Shown here: piece after piece, positions 46,038-59,350 of the stretch
Position numbering within the stretch: position 1 is the first letter of the stretch
Layout of the letters: each line of letters starts with the position of its first letter
Assembly: GCA_028095005.1 (NCBI GenBank)
Contig: CM051460.1
Location: forward strand, 62,535,676 to 62,599,675
DNA: 64,000 bases
Direction of reading: 5' to 3'
Source of the DNA: Rhynchospora pubera
Lineage: Eukaryota; Streptophyta; Magnoliopsida; Poales; Cyperaceae
Program-made: the position numbers and the translations under genes
The notes under the pieces: generated by a model
What the model saw: only the letters and a program-made list of their open reading frames with translations
The model's database searches: none
Told to the model about the DNA's origin: nothing

Positions 46038-47787
46038 AATTATATTAGAAAAGTGCTAATTTTCATTTTTAGATTAATTACATTTAATTAACCATCCAAA
46101 ATAATAAGCACTTCAAGAATCTAGTTCTTAAGCATTCAAACAAAGAGAAAGATTGGAATTTGTACCTCTCTTGATATAGCAATCGAGAGGCTCGATCCTA
46201 CGGCTTAGAAATCGATGGAGAGTTCTCCAAAACACCTCCAAGTCGAAACACCTCGAGTCCACTAAGATATTAACCAAGTTCTTCTCGAATTGTGCTAGCG
46301 ATGTGAAGAACAAGTCTAATCCCAAAACTTTCCCCTTCTTGCAAATAATTCACCAATTAATTTGTGGAAGAGATAGCTCAACACATGAGCAATAGAATGA
46401 AAGAGAAGAGAGAGGGGGGGGGGGGCAGCGCACCAATAGGGGGAGGTGGCGGCTAGGTGGAGAGAGGAAAGGGAGAGAGAACAACTGAGCCTCCATATAG
46501 GTCCTTATATAGCTTCCAAAGCCTAACACAAAGTTCACACAAATTATAAGTGTGCCACCCCACCTACCACCCTAGTATGGCCGGCCTCCTAGTGGGCTTT
46601 CTTGGGCCACTATCTCTTCTATTTAATGCCCCAATTCTATTAATCAAAGGCCCATTCAATTGCTACTTAAATTGGACATTTAATTTACCAATAAATTAAA
46701 GCCCAATTAACTTAATTAAATTAATTATGTTGTTTATAAATAATTATTAACTTAATAATAATTATTTAGAGATTAGATAATGCATTAATTTATTTCTATA
46801 TGATCCATTTGATTTAATTAATTGTAACGGTCCATAACGTTATTTATTTAATTAATCAACTTATCATATTTTGCGATACTCACTGTTGCAAATAAATAAA
46901 TAATGCACGTATGGTTAAACACCTTATTATGTGTAACCCTTTGAGGATTTATGCTATGTTGGACATGGAATTAAATTGTTATTTAATTTCCAATAATCAT
47001 AAGCGGTATCTAGCAACACGTTACGATTCCCAATTCACATAAATAATGTACTGATACAATATTTAAATCCTGCATAAGAGAATAAAAGTATTTCTCTATT
47101 TTGATTCTTATGTCACACGATACCATCGTATAATCCAAGATAGGAACGTGTCATTCTTGCAGATTATATGTTTCTTGATCTACAGATATATCTCCATCAA
47201 GGGGCCCAAACAGATATCGTCACTCACTAAGTGAATTAATGAGGGACACGATTTTCTTGATAATTAGCTTGTCCCCACACAATTCAAGAGAACTTAAATC
47301 AAGTCCGTATAGCAGCCCTTATCAGGAATCAGCGGTAGACAAGATTTATAGAACATATCTTCATGTGAAAAAGATAATAATCTCAAACTTAGAACCAAAA
47401 TCATAACGAAATAAATAATGACACATAACACAATCCATATATTTATTTCGTGGGGTCAAGTCCTGTACTATGTTCTATAACATATACATATGCAATTAAG
47501 TTGGTTACTCTTAACCTATGATTTATAGAACTTAATCATCACTTAACTTGCATACTAATCTTATTGATAATTAATGTACCTTGTTAATTATCAAGATTAT
47601 GGACATTTTAGATTTATTGTTGTCATTTACTACTAAATGAAAAAACAGTGATCTATAATTCAAATCCTCAATCTGAATGAACTGTTAACAAATAAATCAA
47701 GGAACAAATGATGCGAGATCATCAATAACATAAACTATAGAAGTAGCCAAATATGATTGGCTTCTAGGACATATCTCTAACAAATTA
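46038..47787 (-). mobile_element. Solo LTR, copy B (1740 bp)
   Basis: Read on the minus strand, the LTR (47782-46043) starts TGTTAGAGATATGTCC and ends TTCTAATA. AATTA is duplicated at 46038-46042 and 47783-47787. It aligns along its whole length with A and C (shared GATTATACG/CGTATAATC, GCGGTAGAC and TATATAAGG regions) but is more diverged and the oldest-looking of the three. Confidence 0.82.
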
Positions 47788-48807
47788 TCCTAGTTCTTTA
47801 ATAAAACTGTTCTAATTTTGTTTCTTAATTGTCTTTTTTGTTTTGCAAAAAAATATTTTGTCGAGTGAAGAACATATTAACTATCCTAGTTATATAATAT
47901 AATTGTCTAGTTTTTAACAGAACTAGGACAGTTCTGTTTGCCAATTGTCTTAATTTTTTTTTTGAAAAAATATTACGAAAAAGAAGGATAACAAAGTAGA
48001 AGGGCAACATGAGTAGATGAGGTGAGAGAAGTTACAAAACAAAAGGCGATGGGATGAGGTTCCAAAAAACAGAATTTCTAAAATGGAAGAGCAGTTGGAT
48101 GATAAAGATGAGATTCCCGAAACGAAAAGGGAAAACGATGAAATTACACTGGTATTTCAGAGGATGATGAATCTTGGAATGATCCTTGTCAACTTCGGCC
48201 CGCTTTGAATTTGATGAGACTAAAGACGGAATGAAATCTTCTAGATGGGTGTCTAGTGGATGTCTTTAATATCTGGCCGTCCGATCACTAATAAATGTTC
48301 CGTGATTAATATCTGGTCCGTCGAGATTTGTTCGACCCGTAAAAATTTTATCCGTCTTGGACGAGATAAAAAAACGTGGACATTTTTTTGAAACGACCAG
48401 AGCATCCGGAACCGACTAAAGAGAAATATACCATCTATTCTCATATATTCTGTTCTGATCTAGCGAGTCAACTTTAATAATTTCCTGCCTGCCTCTGCTT
48501 TGCTTTTTCCTCTTCAATTTGATCCACCTTTTCTTTTCTTTTCTTTCTTTACTTTACTAATTTACTTTTCTTTTTGTTTCCTTTAATTTACTTCTGGTCT
48601 TGTCTTCAGATCGATCTCTTATTATCTCCCTCTCCCTTGCTCTGTACTCTTCAGTCTTCAGCCCCCCTCTGTGTTTTCCCTTTTCACAAACACAATACCA
48701 CTATTTAATATTATTATTTGCTTATATTATGTTGATTTAATTTCTTTGTGGTGAAAAATTAATTACCAAGCCGACTGAGAAAACCTTACTCCTATTCCAT
48801 ATTTGCC
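47788..48807 (+). promoter_or_regulatory. Upstream region of the X8 gene
   Basis: AT-rich sequence with long pyrimidine tracts (48500-48700) typical of a plant promoter and leader. No distinct TATA box can be assigned with confidence, and there is no other gene. Confidence 0.35.
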
Positions 48808-50467
48808 ATGGCGATCAAATTACTCGACTACCACTACTATTCATGCCTCCTCCTCCTCCTAGTCTCTCTTCTCTCTCTTCATATTTGTTCAGGACTCATG
48901 AGCGACCACCTGCATCATCATCATTATCATCATCATCATCAAGTTCCAATTCCAATTCTCTCCTTGCCTCTCAAGAAATTCCCCTCTTACCTCAACAAGT
49001 CGCACCTTTTCTCACATTTCAGAGTCTTTCTCAAAAGTCGGTTTTGCTTACCCCAAAACCTGACACCAGATGGTGAAGACAGAGAATGTACCGACGACCC
49101 CTGCAATAGCTCCCCTACAAGTCCAAGTCCACTCAGGAAGCTTCTTGGCCACAATATCCAAATACCCAAATCCGCTTCAACAGCTAACAACTTCACATGC
49201 ATGCCGGTAAGCACTGTATCATTGCTGAACCTCACCGCCACATCTGCCCCTCCCATAACCTCACTACCTACTGATTTAGGCCGGACTTGGTGTGTAGCAC
49301 GACCGGTTGCCTCTGAAACTGCATTGCAAAATGCATTGGACTATGCATGTGGCATCGGTGGTGCAGATTGTACCGCAATCCAATATATGAGGAGCTGCTA
49401 CAATCCCAACACAGTTCACGCCCATGCCTCCTACGCATTTAACAGCTTCTACCAGAAATATCCGGTACCATCCAGTTGCGACTTCAGGGCAGTGGCTATG
49501 TTGGTAAATGTTAATCCGAGTAAGAACTTAAAATTAAATTGAAATTTACCATCAAGTTACATTATTTCTGGTGCTTATGTTTTTGCTTGCCTCTCATTTT
49601 GGACCCCATAGTTTATGTTTATATTGCAGAGGTCCTCGTATTGAACCTTCCAAAAGCTGACTGGGGCCACCAAAGGACTCATAGGTGTTATTGTTGTTGT
49701 AAAAATAACTTATCCAACATTCAGAGATAAATCATCTCTATAATTTCTTTCTCAAAAAACAATACAATCTTTCTGCAATTGACTAGTTACTAGAAATGAA
49801 AAATCAACAGTCTTATTAGTTTAAAGGTTAAAAAAAATAAAGGAAAAACCAACTCATTAATAATTAATTATAGAAGGCTACAAGTTATGGCATCGACTCC
49901 ATATCTGCTGCCATACAAGTGATTTTATGCAGAGACATCCCATACTTTGTATGAAAGTAGGACGGATCAAATAACCAAAGATTAATCTTTGTTATCTGAT
50001 CTTGATCGGATGGCCAAAATTATGGTAAATTAAGGCAATCTGTTACTTATACGGAAGGAGATGCATACATGTTCCCATACAAATAAATTGGCGCCCCTTG
50101 ATTTTACAAACCGCTAATATTTGGTTTTGAAATCATTACAGGTTCATCTAATTGCACTTACCCATCAAGGTGCACATTTTTTCTATAAAAAGTTAATTCC
50201 AAAATTTAGATTAGAAAGAGAAAAATGTAGCTATGTGATTATCTTTTACTTGTGTATTTTAGCTCAGTTTCAAGTTATTATCCCTTGGAAAGGGGCGAAG
50301 GTTCAGTTAGTGGGATTCCAGAGTCCGATTCCGACTACTCTGGCTCAACAAGTACGCTTGGATCTCATAATCTGCTAACGAGTTCTAGCAATTGTAGTGC
50401 AATTTCAGGCTCTGCTGCACCTTTGATCTTTGCTTTCACGTTAGCTTACATCCGGGGCCGCATCTAA
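48808..50467 (+). CDS. X8 (CBM43) domain protein, secreted and probably GPI-anchored, three exons
   Basis: Exons 48808-49519, 50142-50169 and 50275-50467 join in frame to 310 residues. The third acceptor (TTTCAAG) was chosen because only it keeps the frame. The N-terminus is a signal peptide (CLLLLLVSLLSLHICSG), followed by a His-rich run. After a Ser/Thr/Pro-rich linker comes the X8 domain from about residue 158: TWCVARPVASETALQNALDYACG, CTAIQYMRSCYNPNTV, HASYAFNSFYQK and CDF, continuing across the intron to NCTYPS. The Cys pattern fits the X8 family. The C-terminus is Ser-rich and ends in a short hydrophobic segment (AAPLIFAFTLAYIRGRI), suggesting GPI attachment. X8 proteins such as the plasmodesmata callose-binding proteins bind beta-1,3-glucan at the cell wall. 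No glucanase domain precedes it. Role by family inference only. Confidence 0.85.
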
Positions 50468-51529
50468 GAAATTCAGGGAGTGGAATTGCTTGAACTGGTG
50501 CTTGTTAGCCCCATAAGATTCAGAGAGGTACATCACCCAATATGTACTGGTACCAGTCACAACACTGGTAGTAAAGATCTGAAATCATTGTGAGAAATTC
50601 ATGTTAACTTGGATAGTTTGTGATGTTTTGTTATTGAAAGATGGTTGTAATGTGAAGGAATCAACAGACTCTTCATTGTCTTATTTTCTTTTTTTGTCTG
50701 CCGCGTAGTCATGCCTATCTATAGAATATTCATGCTTATATATATAATTTTCGACTTCCAAATTCAATAGAGATTTTTTAATAGGGAAAAACGAAATATT
50801 TTTTACGATTATATTATGAGTACTTGTTAATAGTGTAAATAGAAAAAAGGACAAGTGCATTATATTTTATATAATATATATATAATGAAAAGAAACAAGT
50901 GACGGCAAAATACAACAGTATGCATGAGAAGGAACGGTTCAGCAACCGTTGCGGGGACACATGCGTCAGCTCCTTTACTACTAAACTATATTTAGTTATA
51001 TGCCTCTCTGTCGCTCTTTTATTTTTCTAAATTTGGTTTGTGTTGGATTGGAAGGCTAGCTGTGTGCATCGCTTCCCTCCTAGGCATAATCTTCTAGCTC
51101 TTTCTCCGTTTTCTCTCTGGGCACAACCCCCCCCCCCCCCCCCCAACCCTTCCTTTCATTTCTCTCCTCCTTCCCTCTTTTGTACTTCACTCCCATATCA
51201 TCATTTTTGAAGGCGAGAAACAATTTAATTAAGGGGGGGGGGCATGTGCGATGCTTTAACTTATTTCACCTGCTGCAGCTTCTGGTAGATATACACACAT
51301 ATAATCTAATTAATTTGCATCAGACGGACTCTCCCTCCCATGTTTATGCACCCTTCACCATTAATTTCTTCCTTTTTCTGTTTTGAACAGGGTGGTTAGG
51401 GTTGTGGGCTGTGGAGATAGCATTTCATTTCACAGGGTTGCTTGATTGGAGCCTGCCAAATTCACTGTTAATTGATCTACTGAAGAAAAAAATAAACAAA
51501 AGAATTATTTCAGATACCGTTCAGTTCAC
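50468..51529. other. Intergenic region between the X8 gene and the Ser-rich gene
   Basis: 3' untranslated sequence of the X8 gene, then AT-rich spacer (TATATAATATATATATA near 50870) and the leader of the next gene with poly-C (51127-51144) and CT-rich tracts. An acceptor-like TTTTGAACAG at 51381-51390 may end a leader intron. Confidence 0.4.
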
Positions 51530-52691
51530 ATGGACAAATCCACTGAAAATTTGCCAGAGGATTCCCGAAATAACCCCAAATTTGCCTCGTCCTCCTCCTG
51601 CTCCTCTTCTTCTTCTTCATCGGGCTGCTCCGACTCTGAGGAACAAGATCTCTTCCAGCTGGACCCTGTGGAATCATCTGACTCTCCCGAACTGACAGAA
51701 GAGTCAAAAATGCCACCAGATGTCAGACTGCCCCCAAGAGTGCCGGTGCTGTCTTCCTCCCCCAGCACCCCCAAATCACCAACAATGAGCGGTTATGACC
51801 CCAACCGCATCCCGGCAGACGTCTTCAACCGTACCAAGTCCGGCGGTCCGGTCGACTGGAGCGTTGCCTCCAACGAGTCGCTTTTCAGCATCCACATGGG
51901 CAAGTCTCAGGAATTGACTGCCTACTACCAGGCATATACCGATCAAGCACTTTTTTCCCCACTCGATCCCAAGGAAAAGGACAAAGAGGCGTGCATGAGT
52001 GTTGGGGATGGTAAACATCCTGGTCCCGCTCCGAAGGGAATGGGAGAAGAAGATTTGAGAAATAGCATTTCGGGCCATTCTACAGATGGCAGCATTGCCA
52101 GTCATCAGTCTTTTGCATTTCCCATGTACGCATGTGTCCCACTCTCTACACACACACACACACACACAACACAGACATGCACGCAAGTGAGTTCACATGC
52201 GTGTGCATGCAGATGATGGTTCAAATTGCCTATTGTATACAAGCATAATACATGAATATATGAGAGTTGTCTGCCTTCATTCTAAGAAACCCAAGGTTAA
52301 CTGGTTAAATATGGCACCTCTAATAGTCGTGAGATAAAATGGCATCAAATTTTTAAATAAAACTAATAAAGAGTTTGTTAATTAGGATTGAATATGCAAC
52401 AAATGACTAATGTCGCATTGATGCCAGGTAGATGCATAACATAATACAAATTTTTTTTTTAAATGTTCAACATACAGACTAACCAATGATGCAAAGATTG
52501 GCTCAATTAAAAACGAGTTGGTTAAACACCAGACCCCAAATCCTGAACAGATGCAACCGCCGGTCCCACTGGCGGAAGCTCCAAAAGAAAAGCCGGAGCC
52601 AGCACCAGCAGAGAATAAAACCAGTACTGCTAGTTGTTTTAGCTGCTTGCCTTCCTTTCCCTCCTGCTGCTGCTGGGGTAGTTCAAGTTGA
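51530..52691 (+). CDS. Ser-rich plant protein of unknown function with Cys-rich C-terminus, two exons
   Basis: Exons 51530-52125 and 52478-52691 join in frame to 269 residues; the junction reads SFAFPILTNDAKIGSIKNEL. The N-terminal third is Ser- and acid-rich (SSSSCSSSSSSSGCSDSEEQ), likely phosphorylated. The middle holds PADVFNRTK, WSVASNESLFSIHMG and STDGSIASHQSFAFPI, motifs I recall from a plant-specific uncharacterised family. A Pro/Lys/Glu linker leads to the C-terminus SCFSCLPSFPSCCCWGSSS, whose cysteines could be palmitoylated or bind metal. No enzyme domain is recognised. The intron contains a CA microsatellite. The start is the only ATG in a good context before the conserved-looking region. 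Confidence 0.72.
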
Positions 52692-53659
52692 TATAATGCA
52701 AATAAAATGTTATATTTAATTCTGTATTTTTGTATAATACATATAGGCTTATACAACGAGATTTAACACTTGTACAGAATTTTTCTGATTTCTTGTTTAG
52801 CATAGGATTCTCGCTCACTGAAATCAAACACAGCTTTTTCATATAATATTACTGCTGTAGTGCTGTCTGCAATGTTGGTGTTGTGTTTGTAAGTAATTAA
52901 GCGCATATTCAAGATATTAAATTGTTACGGACAAGTGTTGAGGGGCTTAATAGATTTCATCATGTAGTGTTGTATTCTTAATTGCATTCCTTACTGGAGA
53001 AAGCATTCTGCCCATACACAGAGATATGAAATTATGTTGACACCTTATGCATATCAATTTTCTATAATCACAAATACAGTCATAAAAATATTAAATGAAA
53101 AAGTCACAAGAAAAAAAAAAAAATTCATTCCATCTCTATAAAGAAGTATACAATTAAGGATGCGCGTTTGTTTTATCGAAGAATTCTAAGCTTAATTTTT
53201 CATCAGTATTCCATGTCCATCTGAGAAGGGAAAGAGTTCAGAAATTTTGTAATAAATCATGCTAGTAATTCGATTGTAATTTTTAGATCCAAATTTTACA
53301 TTCTGTTAGATCTCTTTTTAGTTAAGTCTCAGTGAACCATTCAACTATAGAATGAACTCTTATACTAATATTTGATCGATCCCCTCAAGCAATTCTATGA
53401 TGTACATTTTGGCTAAATGTAATAATGACGAAATTATCTTATCGTTGTACAGCACTCTACACAATATGTGAAATTCCTCGATTCAAAAAGAATTACCAAA
53501 GAGTACATAAGGTATTGATGAAAAATACTAAAAAAAATTAGTAATTACTAATTAACAAAGAAATTGAGACCAGAGTACAACTTGAACAATAATTATTAGT
53601 GTTGTAGCTCCAAAACATCACCAAATAATAATAATAACAACAACAACAACAATAACATC

Positions 53660-53695
<36 letters not shown>

Positions 53696-56600
53696 AATTT
53701 AGCATAATATAAAAATGTTGCTCGTATTTAATGAATAATTTTGACATTACCTAAATCAAATAACAATATAATAAATGATATATATGGTTTTATATATTAT
53801 AAGGTTGCTTAATCATACACATATATGCATTTGGGCCCTTATATGCGTGCTTATTCTTATTCTTGTACAACCCAAACAACACAAGAATAAAGAATTTGGG
53901 CCCTTATTCTTATACTAACAAAACCATGGTATAAGAATAAAAAATTTGAACAAGCACGCATACCGAAATTTCTTATTCTTATTTTTATTCATGGCTCATC
54001 CAAACACACCCTTAAAGATTTGGCGTAGAGGGATGAAATGCCTACAATGGAGGATAAAAATGGGCAAATCATTCGCATAGTAGTTAGAAAATAGAAATTA
54101 ACTATCCAAGTTCGTATTTTATCAGCTAAAAGACAGAAAGTATTGAAAAGTGTGTAATTTTGTGAAGAATTTGGATTGTTTATAATAAATTTATGTCTAC
54201 GAAGAAACTATTCCTTCTATTCCCATACAATCCAAACGGGACCAGAGTGAATCAGATCTAATTCTCAGAAAATCCAAATATATACCTAGCTATAATTTAG
54301 CCGCCCAACGTACGTGCAATAGGATGGGATCTTCTAAGAAATGAAACTAGAGGACTCTGTCCGTCGCGGCTTTGTCACGACTCACGACCTCTTCAAATTG
54401 TAGTTTGCTGTATAATCACCACTAGAATCTGAATTATTTGTAAGAAGTATAAGCAAGGATATACTCATGATTTTGCCCATGTGCAAGGGCATACCATTGC
54501 AAATGGGCCGTGGCATAAAGACTCGTCGATACTTAAAAGCATGGGTATTGATGAGAGTCTTGAATTTAATCTTTTGTAAGAGCACACCCTTTTAAAAAAA
54601 ATACCGAAAAAATTAATAGATTTTTTAAAAAATTAATAGTAACGTTACTATTCATTTAAATTTTGATAATAAAAAAAATTCGAAATTTTAATACTAACAT
54701 TACTGGATCGTCGTTTGAGATGACAAATGGTCTTAACCTAACATTACTCATACTAGCGGGTTCTCGCGCATTGCGCGATCTATTTTTTCTTTAATTTTTC
54801 TTGGATTTTACAATTATAGTGGTATTTGCAGACATTGTGCAGTCAAGAGTAATAGATTGCATAAAAGCATAATATATATAACAGAAATTCTTAACCGAAA
54901 CCTAATAAAGATTCAATGATCTGATAAAATTATAAAGTATTGTACTCTAAGGACCAACTAAAAAGAAAGGTTGTTGACAGTGCCCACAAATTATAGAGTA
55001 TTAATTGCAGTTTATATTTCAGATAAAATTTGTATGTATATGTTTTTATGCACTTCAAGGATCAGATAAAACTCTTCAAGTGCAATATTTTCTTGAATCC
55101 TTACTTTATAGTGCCAGACAGTAAAGAATAAATTGAATTCAGATGAGATTCAAGGATGCGGAAAACAAATGAATTGCAAAGTCAGGTCAGGCCTAATAAA
55201 ACGACCAATAAAGTTTTGTAATTTTCATTTGGTCCCTTGTAAAGCTTAAAATTTGAAATTTGTCCCCTGGAAATTTGTTTTTGGTTCGGCCCCTGCTACA
55301 ACTGACCAAGTTTCATGCGCCTAAAAATCATAAAAACAGAAATGAGTTTTGTAATGGTAATTTTATTTTCATCACACAAATAATCAGTCCTACATATAGA
55401 GACTTTCTATATCAGTATATTGAATAATTATAATGGTACTTTTGAAGCTCACTTGCTTGAGCAGGGGTGCGATGGCAGTTGAAGCAATTTGTACTACCGA
55501 AAATGGGATCCCTTTCTTTGTATAGGATCTATGATTTTGTAGCCAAATGAGGAATATTTAGGTACATATGTATTGGACATATGGTCTTAATGAGCAAAAT
55601 TGTATTTATAGGTAGTTTGTGGCAATTATTCTACACATGTAGTCAAATAGTTCGTGCTACTGTACATGTTCCTCATGTCACAGTCCCAGTTTGTCCAGTC
55701 CATTTTATTACCTCATATTAAAAATACGAACAACCTTTAATCATGACAATCATGTGCATGCATAAAAAACAAAATTTGTTAATTAATCTCCAAGCACAGA
55801 AAACGGTCCGTAACATAAAAGACAAAAAAAGAGCAAAAGAAATAAACATCATTTTGTAATAAATTATAACATTTTGGGCTTAATTCAAAACTGAATTGAA
55901 TTAGTTTTGGATTGAAGGATAACACCATATTGCTGCAATATGTCCCAAATTAAATAGTGCTTACTCGAGTTATAAGGCGAATTGTAGCTCATGGAATGAC
56001 ATATAGCATACTTCAGTTATAAGGTCAGCTGCTGTTCAAGTAAAATAACATGGTTTCTAGCTAATATTGTTTAACATTCATTATTGTAATCTGCAGAAAA
56101 ACAAAGAGAAAACTTAGTATTTATATAGCAAACAGATTTTGAGTTAGCAAATACAAAAAAATTGCCTAGAGAGCAGTAATACAAAAAAATAGCAAATACA
56201 AAACAGATTTTGAGTTACCTAGAGAGCAGTAATATTAGCCATTATGCTTATTACATGTTAACATGATTCCGTGTTAGAACTTAAACAAACAAACTACACC
56301 CAAAAAATGCAGTCTTCTTATTTGCCTAAGCCAGCCCCAATGAAGATGCAAATGCAACCTAATGATTTTCAATTTAACCCAATTTTGCATCAATAACATA
56401 ATACAATATGCTTTCATTAAGATTTGAATTAAATTTAGTTTCACGCAAATTGAACCCTGGTTACGGTTAGAAGATAAAAGATTAAAAAGCTGTTTTCTGG
56501 TACAAAATATCAGGTCTGTACATCAGCATGATAGAGGGAGTGCCAGTTTGGTACCAACTGTCTCATGTTTCATGTTCTACACTTTTATAATCTTTTTTCC

Positions 56601-57543
56601 TCATTTTTTCTACGATATTAATTGAGTCGTTGTTTACAAATTGGCTCAAGTCAGAACCTTTCAACAACGTGTGATCATTTTACTACAATTAGAACATAAA
56701 GGAAGATATAAAATTAGATCTTACCAGGTCTCAAAACGCTGTCTTTATCAATCTGTAATTCTGTTCTATATAACCTGACTGGTACCTAATAGAAAATGTT
56801 GACCATAACCCTTTGAATTAAAGGTGATTTTTCTTTTTAAAAAAATCAAACATAAATTTAAAAGTTCGTACCAAATCGAACCGTAAGATTTCAAATTATA
56901 AAACATTATCAGAAAATCAAATGGCAAATTTAAATAGAAACCGACTTAAGTGATCAAATCTAAACCTGTAATCAGAGATAAACACTAATTTTAAAAGTAA
57001 AAAGTAGAGCAATTGAACCTGGATAAATTTAGGATACAACACAAATCCTATCATACCCTGAATGTCTACCGTCTCTAAATTTCTAGTAAAATTTTACTAG
57101 TGCATGACTGAATTCCCAATTTGATCAATATTGCTTTCTGAATTTAAAAATTTATATGTATAGTCTACTTTATTAGAATTGATTTCTGAAATCTTTGGAA
57201 ACTTTATTGTTGCATTCTATAAATTCTGTTGATTTTTTTTTATATTTTCATTTGTACTAGAATCAATTACTTGGATTATTATTTACGAGACCATTAGTTG
57301 AAATAAAGAAATGACATTTTTCTTCCTTGACCTATATTTGTAGGAGATGAGAAAATCAATTACAACTCATTTGCTCCTTTACTTTGGTTCATTCCGTTGT
57401 GTATTTATGACATAGGGCCTATTTATCAATGTAGTCAATAGTTTAATTATTTAGTTGTGTACCATGTCCAAATGAGCTTAAAATAAAAATCAGACCTTGG
57501 GCTTGGAGAAACCTTTCTCCATCCCTTCTAGACGTTTCTTTTC
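52692..57543. other. Long intergenic region without a supported gene
   Basis: AT-rich throughout. Noted inside: a partial direct duplication (ACAGATTTTGAGTTA and CCTAGAGAGCAGTAATA, each twice) at 56130-56235; a short GC palindrome CGCGCATTGCGCG near 54768; MITE-like inverted words (ATAAGAATAA / TTATTCTTAT) at 53840-54000. No open frame carries a recognisable motif. Confidence 0.45.
53624..53694 (+). repeat. AAT/AAC trinucleotide microsatellite
   Basis: Runs of AAT, then AAC, then AAT repeats with few interruptions. Confidence 0.9.
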
Positions 57544-57704
57544 GGGTGCGTTTGGATCGTTGGAAAAAAGAAGAAGAAGAAGGAAGAAGAAGAAAAAAAA
57601 ATTATAAACAATCCAAACTCTTCACAAAGTTACACACTTCCCAATACTTCTTCCCACTTCTTCCCTTCTTCCCTTCTTCCCACACCTATCCAAACGCACC
57701 CTTC
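57541..57704. mobile_element. Short MITE (158 bp)
   Basis: Terminal inverted repeats GGGTGCGTTTGGAT (57544-57557) and ATCCAAACGCACCC (57688-57701) match perfectly over 14 bp. TTC flanks both sides and may be a 3-bp target duplication, which would suit a PIF/Harbinger relative, though TTC is not its usual target. The interior is a GAA-rich arm and a TTCTTCCC-rich arm that can pair. Confidence 0.72.
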
Positions 57705-57809
57705 TTACTTTATTTTAGTTCACAACTTTACTTTGTACGGTGAATAAAATCCCATCCGAAATCAAAGAAAAAGTTACAGAAAATTAGAATTTTCTTTGTA
57801 GAACAAGTG

Positions 57810-57840
<31 letters not shown>

Positions 57841-59350
57841 GTTTTCGCTAAACTGGAAAATTTTGAAGTCGGGTCTATTTTGAATCCTCTTCCTCTCCAA
57901 GTACGATCTCGATTGAGTAAGAATTTATATCTAATTTTATTAATTCAAGTGATTTTAACAACCTTGGTGTTATCAATTAGTAATTTTATGATGTACTATT
58001 GACATTGATCTTGAAAAGAATTGAATCTAGGGTTTCATGAAATTTTAGTATTTAGATCTTTCCATCAGTTATTTGCTATAGTTGATTGAAAACTGAAATT
58101 GATTGTGAGACCGAGTTTAATTTCTTAATCTCTTCAAGTTTTTGAGATTTAGTATAGAAAGTCGTCCTTATACAAATTTCAGCAATATTTCTGGACTTTC
58201 TCGTAATTTTTTTTTTTCTATGGCTGGACTTTTAGTTCATTATTTCTTTTTGGGCTTTAGTAATCTTACAAGGATTGTGTAAAAACTATTTCATAGAAAG
58301 AGCTCTTTTTGCAAAATAAATTAAATTGGTTTTCTTAATTGCTAGAACTTCAATATGTACTGCTTCTTGATTTTATTGTATATTTCAATTAATGAAATGG
58401 AGTAATTAGAATGGTTGTTTAACCAATAAATTAGTTGGACCTTGAGGAATAAGTACCAAAATAATAATTAGCAATGATTATGTACAACTCTTATCCTAAT
58501 TAGAAATTCTGGTATAAATTAACTAAACTAGCACCTATCATCATGGGGCCGTCAGTGTCCAGTGTTGTTGTTGCTACAGTGCCAGTCACTATTCAACGCC
58601 CCACTGTTTCACTGGTGACCGTCATCCATACTTAGTGGCAGGAGCCGTTCTCAACTCCACATGTGTTGCTTCACAGCATCATTGTTTTATTGTCATGTAC
58701 CATTGTTTTATTGTTGTGTTACTTGCCAGAATTGTTGACCATTGTCTTTTCTCAAAATCACTCTTTAATACTGTTAATTAACATGAAACTTTGTGTTCTA
58801 CAAATATATTCTAGCTTGAACATAGAAGAGATATAGTTAAGTTGTAAGATGCATATGCATACATAGTTTGGGTTTATCTAAATAGTGTTTAAGCTTTCTG
58901 TGAATTTTGGCAGTAAGCCTAAAAGGAAGAAAATGAGTTCAGATGTGGAGTGTTGTTATAATTGCATACAACAATTATCTATGGGTGTGAGCGCAACTTA
59001 ACTTAAATTTATAGCTTGATTTCTGTTTGAGAATAAATGAGATATTTTTTTAGAAAAAAAAGAATAAAATAAAACTCTTTCAATTAACAAAGCATTCATT
59101 TATTTTCATACTCTATTTGATTAATATTGGAGGGTAATGGTTAGTACGTGAATAGGACTATAGTAACAGATATTAGAAGTACATTTGACATAACATAAAC
59201 TATCTTAAGTAAGGGATGTAGTTGCTTGCTTTGAGTAGATTGACAATAATTGCAATTCTTATTAATATAGTGACGATTCTAAATAGAAAATTGAATTTAT
59301 TTGAGTGTTGAAACTTAAAAGGAAATTTATGTTATTTAGAATCAGGAGGT
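57705..59350. other. AT-rich intergenic sequence
   Basis: A CT microsatellite lies at 57809-57836. A small GC-richer patch at 58540-58680 has no coding motif. No gene is supported up to the plastid junction. Confidence 0.45.

Noticed and set aside
48987..49256. Minus-strand open frame across the X8 gene
   Set aside because: Shadow of the X8 coding sequence.
54760..54785. CGCGCATTGCGCG palindrome as a transposon end
   Set aside because: Only one copy is seen, with no partner end or duplication in the window.
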